Assembly (NCBI RefSeq): GCF_039539345.1
Contig: NZ_BAABCY010000079.1
Span: forward strand, 1 to 64,000
Direction: 5' to 3'
Origin: Snuella lapsa
GTDB lineage: Bacteria; Bacteroidota; Bacteroidia; Flavobacteriales; Flavobacteriaceae
DNA: 64,000 nt
The notes below the pieces were generated by a model that was given only the letters and a program-made list of their open reading frames with translations, was not told the origin of the DNA and did not search any database. Both the position numbers and the translations under genes were made by a program. The first letter of the stretch is position 1. The number at the start of each line of letters is the position of its first letter. Below are positions 52,753 through 62,896 of the stretch, piece after piece.

Positions 52753-53955
52753 TTAGAAATACTTCATAATGGTAAGTCCTATAAAACTATCATTTCTAAA
52801 ATTCGACAAAAAAGTCTCATCTTCGGCAATACTACTAAAAAATCGCCCTTCTAATTCAAGCTTCATTGTACTTCCAATTCTTCTTGAGGCTTCAACCCCT
52901 ATTATTTTACTACTTTTTCCTAAATCGCTTATTACTCCTAACAAAATGGAGGTATCCTGAACATCATTAAATGCGATTCTTGAGCCCACAAATATGTCGT
53001 TTTGCAAGGCATTTAACGCAAACTCATTCCGGTCATCAAAAAGATACTCACAAATCAAACCAATATCAACCCCTAAACTTTTTATATTACTAACAGTATA
53101 CTCTAAACCAGCCGTTAAAGCCATGACTCTTTGAAGCTTTCCAGATCTGTAAATAGATTCCAATTTCCACATGAAGGCATTTTTGGTTATTTGCAGATCG
53201 AGACCCACTTGATGAATAATAGGATAAATTGCTCTAATGCCTACTTCGCTACTCAATTGTAGTAGAGGCTCCCTTCCCGTACCATAAAAATAAGACACTC
53301 CTAAATCTAAGCTATTAAAGCTGTTACTATACCTTATGGCAATATCCTGATGCCATTCTTTAGCAGCGCTTTCATATAGTACATTATTAGTACTTACGAT
53401 TATTGGAAATCTAAATCGTCCTTTCTCTCCTGGCAAGGTTCGCTTTCTATGATACGGCAAATAGAAAAAATCCAAAGTACCCTGCCTGGTATTTATTGAA
53501 AACTGCAAAAGGGGTTGACCCAGTTTTTCTTCGCCATCAAAACTCTCAATAGCATCGGTTTGATTTATAATATCTACCAGATGATTACTTTCTGTAACGC
53601 CCCAGAATACTTTCTTCAGGCCAATGCTCAACTCCCAATTTCTTTTCACCTTAAGAAAATAGAATTCCCTAAAATCGAAATGTGTCCTTTCTTTATCCCG
53701 GTCAAATCTAACAAACCCTTCTACATTTAAACTAGTATCATCGGCATTCCATTCAAAGGTATATCTTGGCCTAAGTGCAACTGATGGAAAATAATTATTC
53801 TGTCCATCGAAAGAAGGGTCTTCCATAAAATACCTGTTTTCCAATTCAACATCCAAATCTAAGGTATGATTGGACAAATCAATTCCCTTCCTTTTTTGAG
53901 CATGACCCAAATTCAGAAAAGCGACTATCATTATAACTATTAAACTGAATTGCAT
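52753..53955 (-). CDS. Outer-membrane porin-like protein of the exporter operon
   Basis: A 400-residue exported protein with a signal peptide (NLGHAQ, to about residue 19) and alternating beta-strands over its whole length. It ends FIGLTIMKYF, a typical outer-membrane terminal strand. Segments such as WELSIGLKKVFWGVTESNHLVD recall DUF1302-type outer-membrane proteins that accompany MMPL exporters and LolA-like proteins. It lies 89 bp downstream of the LolA-like gene on the same strand. I take it as the outer-membrane part of a lipid or hydrophobic-compound export system. Confidence 0.78.
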   Translation of the reverse strand: MQFSLIVIMIVAFLNLGHAQKRKGIDLSNHTLDLDVELENRYFMEDPSFDGQNNYFPSVALRPRYTFEWNADDTSLNVEGFVRFDRDKERTHFDFREFYFLKVKRNWELSIGLKKVFWGVTESNHLVDIINQTDAIESFDGEEKLGQPLLQFSINTRQGTLDFFYLPYHRKRTLPGEKGRFRFPIIVSTNNVLYESAAKEWHQDIAIRYSNSFNSLDLGVSYFYGTGREPLLQLSSEVGIRAIYPIIHQVGLDLQITKNAFMWKLESIYRSGKLQRVMALTAGLEYTVSNIKSLGVDIGLICEYLFDDRNEFALNALQNDIFVGSRIAFNDVQDTSILLGVISDLGKSSKIIGVEASRRIGSTMKLELEGRFFSSIAEDETFLSNFRNDSFIGLTIMKYF

Positions 53956-54044
53956 TTTAAAAACATTTACAAGAAATTGGGAACTTAATTGCAGTCCCCA
54001 ATTTCAATAATCAACCAACTAATTAAAATCTGAGCAGCATGATT

Positions 54045-54806
54045 TTAACTTCTTTTTAAAGCATTTTGGGTAAAGTCTTCATCAGTTAAATTACTATCAA
54101 AATCATAGTTTAAAAACTCCAACAGGGTTTCCTTTTTACTTTGATGATTAACCATATTAAGACGAGATGCTCTCCAATATTTTCCTTTATAAATATTATA
54201 ATTGCTATAGATTAGCGTTTTTAACAGCGCATTCTTTCGGTCATAGAATTCAATTTTTTCTATACGGTAACCGGCATCCTTATTATAGTTGACCACTCTT
54301 CTGGTATAACCTGATTTTGGATCGACCGGATATTGCTCAACCACCAAAAGATGCTCATCTTCTTTCAAAAATTTATAGGTATACTTCTCGACTTCTTGGG
54401 ATGACAGATCTTCATAGGCAAACTCGCTACCTACAAAGGGACCTGATTTGTTATTGGATGAAATACGCTTCACCCTTTTAATTGATGGTAAATACAACCA
54501 TTGGTCGTCTGCCCCTACCTTATGTGTGTAAGTTAAGGTAGACGTTCCCTTAACATCTTTAGGACTACTAAAAACAATTAAGGATTTATCTCCGTCTTCA
54601 ACCAACTCGAGGGTACTAACTTCTAAAGCACGTTCACTCACCTGTCCGTTCTTATTCTTTAAGACCATTTTTAATGTGGAAGTAGAACTCCTAAATCCAA
54701 GATCAGCTCTTTCAGCTGCTTTTGCTATCTCTAAACCTCTATCCTGTGCTTGAATTGCATTATAAATGACAAGCGATAGAACTACTGTTAATAAAACATT
54801 TTTCAT
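54045..54806 (-). CDS. LolA-like outer-membrane lipoprotein-sorting protein
   Basis: A 253-residue periplasmic protein with a signal peptide (NAIQAQ, to about residue 20). It has the LolA-like half-barrel pattern: STLKMVLKNKNG, LVVFSSP-type strand SLIVFSSPKDVKGTS, the segment WLYLPSIKRVKRISS and SGPFVGSEFAYEDL, then RVVNYNKDAGYRI. This family (often next to MMPL transporters) is thought to carry lipids or hydrophobic cargo across the periplasm. It starts 20 bp after the exporter stop, clearly in the same operon. Confidence 0.88.
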   Translation of the reverse strand: MKNVLLTVVLSLVIYNAIQAQDRGLEIAKAAERADLGFRSSTSTLKMVLKNKNGQVSERALEVSTLELVEDGDKSLIVFSSPKDVKGTSTLTYTHKVGADDQWLYLPSIKRVKRISSNNKSGPFVGSEFAYEDLSSQEVEKYTYKFLKEDEHLLVVEQYPVDPKSGYTRRVVNYNKDAGYRIEKIEFYDRKNALLKTLIYSNYNIYKGKYWRASRLNMVNHQSKKETLLEFLNYDFDSNLTDEDFTQNALKRS

Positions 54807-54826
54807 TTTTTTTTCGTTTTTAATTG

Positions 54827-57205
54827 TTATCTGTAATATAAAAGTGCTGTATACTTCTTCTTTGCTTTTTTCACGGGGCTCACTATTATAAGTAATGCAG
54901 GCAGTAGGAGAAAATCAATTATTAAAGCTGCAATAATTATAACTAGGGTAATACTGGCCATGTAGCTATTTAGCGCAAAGGACGATGTCGATAATACCGC
55001 GAATCCGGAGAGTAAAACCACTGTAGTAGTCACCAAAGCTTTGCCTACTGTTTGAAAAGCATATTCGACCGCCCTTTGAGGACCATACCCATACTCTCTT
55101 CTGGCTCTTAGGAATTTACTCATGAAGTGTACGGTATCATCCACAATGATCCCAAGTGTCATTCCAAACACAATCACCATTCCGGTGTTAATTTGTGATT
55201 TGTACAATGCCCAGATACCAAAGCCCACCAGTACTGGCGCAACATTAGGAATTAGACTCAAGACCCCAAGTTTAAAATTCCTCAATGCCAACATAAGCAC
55301 TAATGAAATTAGTAGTAGAGCTACAATATTACCTTTAAACATACTTTCGGCTTGCCTAAACCCTAGTTTAGAGAACATGAGCATAGGGCTTACCCCTATG
55401 GCATGCATGGCGTTAGGTGTATTTTGCTTTAACCAATCCTCTCCTCTTTTGGCAAATGCGATCATATCTGGGCTATCAAGGTTTTTAACCGTAACCGTTA
55501 CTCTGGATTCAGATTTATCAACATTAATCTGATTATTTAGATCCAGTCCAAAAGGCAAGGACAATTCATAAAGTAATAAATACTGAGCGGCTTCCTCTCG
55601 TGATTCCGGAATTTTATAATAGTCCTCATCATCACCATGCATTGATCTATTAATGCGTCTCGCCACTTCACTAAAGGCATTAACATGTATTACTTCCGGT
55701 TGTCTATATAACCAGTTCTCAAATTCATTCAACTTTTGTAAGTATTCCGGGCTATTTATGCCTCCGCTCTCTCCACTACCAACGGAATACTCTACATTGT
55801 ATACCCCGGTTAAATTTTCACTTATATAATCGGTATCCGATCTAAATTCAACCGATTTATCAAAGTAATTAATGAACTCATCGTTAAAGCTATTTTTAGT
55901 AGACAGATAAGTTAAACTGCCAATAAGACCAAATGAAATGAACGTAATCATTATAGGCCTGCCAATAACCAAACGGGACAAACCGGTATACCAATCAAGA
56001 TCACGACCTCCATTCTTCCCGGTTACCTCTACCATCCTTTTCTTAAAGGGCAAAATAGCCATAAGTGCCGGCAATGTAGTAGTAGAAAACAGAAATGCCA
56101 TCGTCATACCAAAAGCCACTATATTTCCCAAATCCCAAAAGGGTGGTACATCCCCAAAATTCATGGTTAAAAACCCTATAACCGTTGTTAGACTGGTTAT
56201 AAAAACAGGCATAAAATTTAACCTTAGAGACTCTATTAAGGCATCGTATTTATCCAGACCATCCTTTTTAATTTTCTGAAGCATGGTCATAAGTATATGT
56301 ATACTATCTGCCACTGCCAGGGTTAAAATCATGGTAGGAAATACCGATGAAGGCGGCGTTAATTTTATGCCCATAATACCCACAAAGCCTAATGTACTTA
56401 TTATGGAAAACAAGACCACCAACAGGGTAGCGAATGTACTTTGCAAACTTCTTGTTAACAGGAAAGTCGTTATTATAACAATGAGCAGCATGATACCCGT
56501 TAAGCCCATATCTTTCAGTGAAGCTTCAAAAAAAGCAGTATTTAAAGGCACCATACCGGAAGTATGTATATCGAACTGAGGATAGGCCTCTTGAAATTCA
56601 TCTACCATCTTCCTAACAAAACTCATAACCTCGGGAACTTCTTTAGCACTGTCCTTACCAGGAAGCCTAACCGTAATATTAACTGCGGTAACACTACCCG
56701 ATTCGTTGATAATTCTATTGACCAACATGGGCTCTTTTAAAGCTATATCCCTTATCGCCTGTATCTCCAATTTACTTTTGCTCTGAGAATCGTATGACAA
56801 ATCATCAACATAAAGGTCATCACTCTCGGCCCTGGTGTGCTGAAAATTTGTTATGGCATCTACCCTCGAAGAATATGGGGTATTCCAGGCATTATTGGTC
56901 AGGGCTTCTATCGCCATTAAGTTCTCCCTGGTAAATACATTTTTGTTTTTTGGAGACAATACTAAAAGAACATTATCATCTTTGGTGTACTTATCCTGCA
57001 ATGCATCAAATGCTTCCAACTCAGGATTAGACTCACTAAAGAAAACATGATAATCGCCATCAAATTTCATCGTTCCTTGTAACCCCATAGCTATAGTTAG
57101 AGCAATGGATGTAATTAACACATACCATTTATGTTTGATAACAAACCTGCCCCATTTAATGGCAAACATGTTTGCGGAATTTCTTATTTTTTTAAACGCA
57201 TTCAT
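54827..57205 (-). CDS. MMPL/RND-family exporter (HAE3-like)
   Basis: A 792-residue inner-membrane transporter with the internal duplication of the RND superfamily. Each half has one N-terminal helix, a large periplasmic loop and a cluster of five or six helices. Proton-relay Asp residues are visible in LTLAVADSIHILMTM (first half) and GIIVDDTVHFMSKF (second half). Its relatives export lipids, hopanoids or other hydrophobic compounds rather than drugs. It starts 2 bp after the DUF2461 stop and is followed by the LolA-like and porin-like genes. The whole module may be controlled by the AraC paralogue 2 just upstream. Confidence 0.92.
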   Translation of the reverse strand: MNAFKKIRNSANMFAIKWGRFVIKHKWYVLITSIALTIAMGLQGTMKFDGDYHVFFSESNPELEAFDALQDKYTKDDNVLLVLSPKNKNVFTRENLMAIEALTNNAWNTPYSSRVDAITNFQHTRAESDDLYVDDLSYDSQSKSKLEIQAIRDIALKEPMLVNRIINESGSVTAVNITVRLPGKDSAKEVPEVMSFVRKMVDEFQEAYPQFDIHTSGMVPLNTAFFEASLKDMGLTGIMLLIVIITTFLLTRSLQSTFATLLVVLFSIISTLGFVGIMGIKLTPPSSVFPTMILTLAVADSIHILMTMLQKIKKDGLDKYDALIESLRLNFMPVFITSLTTVIGFLTMNFGDVPPFWDLGNIVAFGMTMAFLFSTTTLPALMAILPFKKRMVEVTGKNGGRDLDWYTGLSRLVIGRPIMITFISFGLIGSLTYLSTKNSFNDEFINYFDKSVEFRSDTDYISENLTGVYNVEYSVGSGESGGINSPEYLQKLNEFENWLYRQPEVIHVNAFSEVARRINRSMHGDDEDYYKIPESREEAAQYLLLYELSLPFGLDLNNQINVDKSESRVTVTVKNLDSPDMIAFAKRGEDWLKQNTPNAMHAIGVSPMLMFSKLGFRQAESMFKGNIVALLLISLVLMLALRNFKLGVLSLIPNVAPVLVGFGIWALYKSQINTGMVIVFGMTLGIIVDDTVHFMSKFLRARREYGYGPQRAVEYAFQTVGKALVTTTVVLLSGFAVLSTSSFALNSYMASITLVIIIAALIIDFLLLPALLIIVSPVKKAKKKYTALLYYR

Positions 57206-57207
57206 GA

Positions 57208-57816
57208 TTATTTATTTAAAATAGTTTTAAAAGTATCTATCACAGCTCTCGACATACGCCAGTAGGTGAGTAACAATTCGTCCAACCCTTCGTTGTCAAT
57301 AATATGTACAGGCAATAGGGTTTGAAAAACCATACTGTTATTCCCTTTAATAATTGCTCCAAAGGTGCTTTTAAAATGAGGCTGTTCTGTCAAAGCATCA
57401 ATTTTGTGCATTTCAAGTGCGAGCCTTTTCATTTGAGCTGGTTTAATCTTAAAGCAACCTAAGGCTACTTTTATGTACCGAGCCCCTATTTCTATATAAA
57501 ACCCAGGTTCTTCCTTAGATTTCCTACCCCTGACACTTATTAAAGCCGATTGAAACAGCTTATAAGGTTTACCATCTTTAACAAATCTCATGTCCTTTTG
57601 AATCCTAAACACCGCATCACTGGTTTGAATTTTTATGGCAGTATCTTCATCCTTAATAGTTTCCAACAGGTCATGGATAAAACGTTGAAATGGTAATTTC
57701 ACATAATGTTCATAATTGGATTTGTTTAATAAGAACCATTCCCGATTATTATGTCTTTCGAGTCCTTCGAAAAACTCGATATAGTCCCGTGTAAAGTATT
57801 TTGTAGTCGTTTCCAT
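57208..57816 (-). CDS. DUF2461 (TIGR02453) family protein
   Basis: A soluble 202-residue protein. The family begins with FFEGLERHNNREWFLLNKSNYE, matched here near residues 14-34 (quoted as FEGLERHNNREWF), followed by VFRIQKDMRFVKDGKPYK and FYIEIGARYIKVALGCF. The function of the family is unknown. It is unusually coupled to the MMPL exporter, with only 2 bp between them. That could mean a shared pathway or simply a shared transcript. Confidence 0.88.
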   Translation of the reverse strand: METTTKYFTRDYIEFFEGLERHNNREWFLLNKSNYEHYVKLPFQRFIHDLLETIKDEDTAIKIQTSDAVFRIQKDMRFVKDGKPYKLFQSALISVRGRKSKEEPGFYIEIGARYIKVALGCFKIKPAQMKRLALEMHKIDALTEQPHFKSTFGAIIKGNNSMVFQTLLPVHIIDNEGLDELLLTYWRMSRAVIDTFKTILNK

Positions 57817-57974
57817 TTTATATTATTTGCCAGAACATGTCTGCTTTATCTCTTATTATGATTGAACTGTTTTAAAGTTTCAATGCAAAGAAATAGAACA
57901 GATAGGGTTTAGATTATTCAAAAAAGCCCAATGTTTTGACTAAAAAGTCCAGACTACTGTTTTGAAGTATTTTG

Positions 57975-58835
57975 CTAGTCTGTTTTTCTATAAGATGACG
58001 GTGTAGCACCGTATTTTAATTTAAAAGCCCTGCTAAAATGTGCAGCACTTTCAAACCCACAGTCATAGGCGATCTGGGATACACTATCGGTATTTAAAGG
58101 CAATAGTTCGGCCGCCTTTTTAAGCCTTCTTTCTAAGATCCATTTTCCCGGACTAGAATTATAATGGTTCTTAAAATCCCTTTTAAAGCTCGATTTGCTT
58201 CTATTACAAAGCTTGGCAAACTGATCTAAATTTAGGTTGTAACAAAAATTGGCTTCCATAATATTAGGCAACGAAGGAAGTTCATTTAAAACAATATGCT
58301 TTAAGTACGAAGCGATTTTTAAATTATCCTTACTGTTTGCCAAACTTAAAATAAGTTCCTTGGCCTTTAATTGTAAAATACTATTCAAAGGCTTATTGGT
58401 GTTATGGAAGTACCCCAATAAGGACTGGAAAAACGTTTCCAGTGCAACCCCCATATTAATTGGTTCTATAACAAACGTATCCGCCCCTTCAATATGTTTA
58501 ATAGGGATCTTCTTTACATCGTGGCTTAAACTGGATGTAATGATCGCATCCGAAAAAAATACGCCAAGCATGCAAAACTCTTCACTGAAGTTTTGTTTAA
58601 TAACAGATGCTCCCTTTTTCACATATAATGCTTCCCCCTTTTTTACCGGCCATTGCGATTCTTTTGTACTCCATGTTTTTTTACCGCTTAAAATGTAAAC
58701 GATATAATCGTACCTCGACCATATTTCTACCGTGTCCTGGTCTAAAGGACACTTATATTCAACAAACAAAAGATTATCGACCTCAAACTTGTTGGGTATG
58801 ATATCACTTTTCATTATAGAATAAAAGTCGTACAT
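57975..58835 (-). CDS. AraC-family transcriptional regulator (paralogue 2)
   Basis: A 286-residue regulator with an N-terminal cupin-like sensor (about 15-130) and a C-terminal AraC domain (FAKLCNRSKSSFKRDFKNHY; SQIAYDCGFESAAHFSRAFK; ATPSSY). It is a paralogue of the regulator at 47647-48504, alike along the whole length (YVKKGASVIKQNF against FVKKGAAIVRQFF). It lies 158 bp upstream of the DUF2461-exporter operon on the same strand and is the likely regulator of it. Another in-frame ATG at residue 8 is possible as start. Confidence 0.9.
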   Translation of the reverse strand: MYDFYSIMKSDIIPNKFEVDNLLFVEYKCPLDQDTVEIWSRYDYIVYILSGKKTWSTKESQWPVKKGEALYVKKGASVIKQNFSEEFCMLGVFFSDAIITSSLSHDVKKIPIKHIEGADTFVIEPINMGVALETFFQSLLGYFHNTNKPLNSILQLKAKELILSLANSKDNLKIASYLKHIVLNELPSLPNIMEANFCYNLNLDQFAKLCNRSKSSFKRDFKNHYNSSPGKWILERRLKKAAELLPLNTDSVSQIAYDCGFESAAHFSRAFKLKYGATPSSYRKTD

Positions 58836-58985
58836 GAATTAAAGGACTCTTTTAAAGTAAAGACAAATTTAACTAATTTAAAAATGTCGCTATTATGCCC
58901 ACTGTATACCCCCTTTAAATTGTATTCGAGAAAAGTGTATCTTAAGGCTTCAAATATTGCATCGCAACTGTTATATTAGATCATT

Positions 58986-59465
58986 ATGGAATTCATTAAA
59001 ACGTTAAAAATACCGAAATCCTATAAAACTGACATTTTCAATCTGTGGAACCAAGAATATCCCAAACAATTAACCTACAACACCTTAAAAGACTTTGACA
59101 CCTATTTAAATAAGCTAACCAAAGCCTCTCATATATTGATCGTTGAGAACAAAAAGGCGTATGGCTGGTATGTTGATTTTAATCGTGACAGCAGAAGATG
59201 GTTCGTGATTTTAGTAGATTCTAATACACAAGGAAAAGGTTATGGAAGCAAGCTACTAAACCTTGCAAAGAAAAAAGAAATTGAACTTAATGGATGGGTT
59301 ATTGATCACAACAACGACCTAAAACATAACGGTGAAAACTATTTATCACCCCTGGGATTTTATTTGAAAAATGGGTTTGAACTTATTTCGGGAGACCGAT
59401 TAGAACAGGAAAACATATCTGCCATTAGAATTAGGTGGAAAAAACAGGGCAATAATAACCAATGA
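58986..59465 (+). CDS. GNAT-family N-acetyltransferase
   Basis: A soluble 159-residue protein with the GNAT fold. Strand pair GWYVDFNRDSRRWFVILVDS is followed by the acetyl-CoA loop QGKGYGSKLL (about residues 81-90) and a C-terminal LGFYLKNGFELI segment. It transfers an acetyl group from acetyl-CoA to an unknown amine. It is divergent from AraC paralogue 2 with a 150-bp gap, and is not clearly linked to its neighbours. Confidence 0.88.
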   Translation: MEFIKTLKIPKSYKTDIFNLWNQEYPKQLTYNTLKDFDTYLNKLTKASHILIVENKKAYGWYVDFNRDSRRWFVILVDSNTQGKGYGSKLLNLAKKKEIELNGWVIDHNNDLKHNGENYLSPLGFYLKNGFELISGDRLEQENISAIRIRWKKQGNNNQ

Positions 59466-59731
59466 CATTTTGAGATAAGCAAGCAAAACCCTACACAAAT
59501 ACTAGAATTAATAAAATCCCTATTGATTACCCCTCAATAAATAAATTATTCAACTGGGTACTAAACGAATCTACTTCTTTTAGCTAAAACCATTTTTTAA
59601 AACTCCTATTTAATAGAGAAGGGTTCCCTTGTGATGCAAATTTATTGCTTCTACATCATCTAACCAATACCACTTTGAGTCTCCCTCAATTATTCACTAT
59701 ATTTATATACATTATTAAATTTCAATCAAGT

Positions 59732-60384
59732 ATGTCCTCTTCACCAAAAGAATTAGGTGAAAAATATGGCTTTGAAAGCCCATTCGAACCAGACTCATTA
59801 GCAAAAAAAGCTTTAAGTTATTTAAAAAATGGCAGTAAGCACCTTTTGGATATAGGTTGTGGCGAGGGTGCTGATAGTGTTTTTTTTCCAAAAATGGATT
59901 TCAAGTTGATGCCATAGATAACAATCCTATATACTTAAGTCGTCTTAAAGCCTATAAAAATGACCATGGACTCTCAAATATTTCTATTCTATCCCATGAT
60001 GTCATTACATATGACTATCCGGAACATTATTATGATGTTGTAAACTGTATTCTAGTGGGATGTTGTATGAGAAAAAGCGAATTTGAAAACATGATCCTAT
60101 CAATAAAAAGAACCATAAAAAACAATGGACTCATAATCATGTCTTTAAGAAATTATCTTGACCCTGAATTTCTTGAATACTCTTTAACAGAGAAGCCGAT
60201 AGAACCTAATACATATGTAAAAAAAGACGCATGCTGTAAAATAAGATATTATATTGAAAACAATCGACTTCGTGATTTATTTGTCAATTTTGAAATTCTA
60301 TATTACTTTGAAGGATTATCACCTGACAAGTATCAAGAGGTCGAATATCATGGAGATTCATATATTATCTGTAAGAAAGTATAA
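59732..60384 (+). pseudogene. SAM-dependent methyltransferase interrupted by a one-base shift
   Basis: The first frame starts at the ATG at 59732 (MSSSPKELGEKYGF) and has the SAM-binding motif LLDIGCGEGADSVFF, then runs to a stop at 59917. The second frame carries on the domain: KNGFQVDAIDNNPIYLSRLK, then DVVNCILVGCCMRKSEFENM, then LIIMSLRNYLD, to a stop at 60384. The break is at a T8 run followed by CCAAAAATGG near 59879-59895. One added base (for example T9) restores a single frame of about 217 residues of class I methyltransferase type. This could be real decay or a homopolymer error. Confidence 0.8.
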
Positions 60385-60530
60385 TACTAATTAACTACGG
60401 CCCTTAATCCAATTATTGTACATCTTTTAATATTCTGTAAAAATGGCCAAAATTGACCTTAAAATAAATTACTTATATTTAAGATTACTTTCTACCATTA
60501 AGAGCTCTCCGACTTTTAAAACCAATTTTT

Positions 60531-60953
60531 ATGAAAACTTTATTAGCAATTGCTGTCCTAACTCTAGGCTCTACAACATTATTTTCACAAACCAGTGAAA
60601 GTTTAAAAGCAAGAATTCAAGAACATTACAAAGCTATTCACTCTGGAAGTGACACCCTTTGGTCCCATCATTTGGATGATTTTACTATTTTTCCTTCTAA
60701 AGGTCAGGCCTTATATGAGTCCGGGTTCCAAAAAACATATAAAAATATGGGAGCCACCATGAAATTACCCAAGCCCAATGTTATTATGAAACATTTTAGT
60801 TCACAAATATATGACAATGTAGGAGTAGCAACTTTTTATTTAGATGGTTCTTACGGCGAGGATCATGGTTTATTTAGAGTTACAGCAGTATGGGTTTGGA
60901 AAGACGGGGCGTGGTTGGAAGCACATCACCATGAGTCCAAATTAATAAATTAA
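60531..60953 (+). CDS. Exported NTF2/SnoaL-like protein (DUF4440 type)
   Basis: A 140-residue protein with a signal peptide (STTLFSQ, to about residue 20). The mature part has the cone-shaped NTF2-like pattern: a helix (LKARIQEHYKAIHSG), the strand HLDDFTIFPS and closing strands VGVATFYLDGSYG, FRVTAVWVWKDGAW and EAHHHES. Such proteins bind small molecules or act as simple enzymes. No catalytic set can be named. It stands alone. Confidence 0.82.
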   Translation: MKTLLAIAVLTLGSTTLFSQTSESLKARIQEHYKAIHSGSDTLWSHHLDDFTIFPSKGQALYESGFQKTYKNMGATMKLPKPNVIMKHFSSQIYDNVGVATFYLDGSYGEDHGLFRVTAVWVWKDGAWLEAHHHESKLIN

Positions 60954-61183
60954 ATGGGCTATAAACCTATCATAATTCTATTAAGGCAACATCAATAATT
61001 CACCATTCTCTACCCACTTATGTTATGAAGCTTTTAAGCAATTTGGACGTCTGAACGGGACAATCCATTTTGAACATACAATAATGTTTATCAACACTTT
61101 AACGGCAAACAATTATTGTCATGGCAATATTTCATCTTTTACAACGCATATATTATTTCATAACTACACATCCATTGGGATAA

Positions 61184-62737
61184 TTATAGCTCCTCTTTAG
61201 CCCATTGTGCTTTTTTTTCCAATTCTGGATATCCAGGAACATAACTAAGCCCTTTTTTGAAAAGGTTATATGCTACTTTGTGCTCTTCTTTGTAATAATA
61301 ATAGTTACCAGCCTTAAGATATAATTCTGCAACCAAAGGTTTATTTATATCATTAATCAAATTTTGCTTATCCATTACAGATTCAAACTTTTTAAGATAT
61401 TCTGATGCAAGAGATATTTCCTTATTCTTATAATTCATAAATGAAATAGTTCCATAAAAACTGACTAAACTGATATAATAGCGCTTTGTATCTTTTAGAA
61501 ACGGGTATTTTTCACAGGTTTCTTCAAAATCTTTTAAAGATTCCAAATCATGCGTAGACAGTGTTACTTTTCTAAAACATACATGCTCTATTATTTGTTT
61601 TGCTATTTTACTTTTGGGATTGATATGGAGTATTTCATTACTGTACGCTAAAGCTGATTCTAATTCTTCATCTGATGCAGCTCTTCTTGCTAAATACTCG
61701 AGCAAAAACTCTACAGCTACGTTTTTTATTTTTTCATTTTTAAATAATTTAAACTTGTCAATGACCTTCTCAATGAAAGCATGATCATTATCATCATGAT
61801 CGGTTATTTTAAATAATGATGTTTTTAAATTACTTATTGAATAGTCTTCAGGGTAATTGGATATAGATAACAATTCAAATAAAAACTCTACATCCTCAAA
61901 TGAATCAAACTCTAATTCATTTACTTTTAGGAACATTATACCTTTTAAAATAGGTTTAATGAGTGGTGATGAATAAAAGATTTTTGCTTTTCTAAAATTA
62001 TTTATAGCCTCATCGTAATCTGTCGCATCCAAATTAGTTAAACCCTTGTTATAATACTGCATACCGATTAAAGCACTTTTGTTTATGTAATCCTTACCAT
62101 AGTAATAATCCTCATAGAATTTAATGTATCCTTTTTCTAAAACCTCCTCTTTTGTTACTAGCTTATAGGCAATCAATTCATCTATTATTTTCTTGACCTC
62201 CGATTCCTTTGGAGTTGTAAAGCCATAGGCACCGGGTACTGTTGTTTCCAAATAAATTTTGTGAGTATTAGGATAAGCAACTAAAAATACATGGGATGGA
62301 GTTTCTTTTACATGATAAGGTATATCTAATTCATCAAATGCAAAAGCGTATAAAGCAGAAGCCGTTATACAATTGTATGTCCCATCTTCAAATATTTTAG
62401 AGAAATCGGACTCTAAAGTATATTTCTTGAAAAACTTTTTATGTAATTCATCATAAATGAACTTAACCCTCCTTTTCTCCTTTTTAGCTTTATCTTCCTT
62501 TAATGGAAAACTTTTTATAAGAGACAATACTTTTTCTTCGTGCTTTAAAGCAACTTCTTCGGTCATAGTCGTATCAATCGCAAAAAGACTTTTAAAAAAA
62601 TCATAGTTTAAGCTATCTTTTTTATAAGCTTCAAAAGTGCTCTCCTCATAGAGAGACGCATATGTTTGGGAGAAACAAGTAACAGTTGCTAAAAACGTAA
62701 ATGAAAAAATCAGAGTAACTATATTAATTTTTTTCAT
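61184..62737 (-). CDS. Exported transglutaminase-like protein with TPR repeats
   Basis: A 517-residue protein starting at the ATG at 62735-62737 (MKKINIV); a longer frame begins with TTG. A signal peptide ends near VTCFSQ. Residues about 80-190 form a transglutaminase-like cysteine-protease fold with Cys in GTYNCITASALYAFAF and His in ETPSHVFLVAYP. A following Asp/Glu is not certain. The C-terminal half is helical with TPR-like repeats, for example ALIGMQYYNKGLTNLDATDY and LYLKAGNYYYYKEEHKVAYN. It may process peptides in the periplasm. It is divergent from the sensor gene at the right edge. Confidence 0.8.
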   Translation of the reverse strand: MKKINIVTLIFSFTFLATVTCFSQTYASLYEESTFEAYKKDSLNYDFFKSLFAIDTTMTEEVALKHEEKVLSLIKSFPLKEDKAKKEKRRVKFIYDELHKKFFKKYTLESDFSKIFEDGTYNCITASALYAFAFDELDIPYHVKETPSHVFLVAYPNTHKIYLETTVPGAYGFTTPKESEVKKIIDELIAYKLVTKEEVLEKGYIKFYEDYYYGKDYINKSALIGMQYYNKGLTNLDATDYDEAINNFRKAKIFYSSPLIKPILKGIMFLKVNELEFDSFEDVEFLFELLSISNYPEDYSISNLKTSLFKITDHDDNDHAFIEKVIDKFKLFKNEKIKNVAVEFLLEYLARRAASDEELESALAYSNEILHINPKSKIAKQIIEHVCFRKVTLSTHDLESLKDFEETCEKYPFLKDTKRYYISLVSFYGTISFMNYKNKEISLASEYLKKFESVMDKQNLINDINKPLVAELYLKAGNYYYYKEEHKVAYNLFKKGLSYVPGYPELEKKAQWAKEEL

Positions 62738-62896
62738 GTATTCTAGATGCAATAAATTAACACATCTAATTTAATGTTTTATAAGAAAAATAAGATGTTA
62801 TTCTAAATAAATTCTATGTGATTTTTTTCAATGGAGTCACCTTATTTAAAATGTCTATATTTAAAACCATTTTTTAAGTTTAAAATGCGCTAATAA

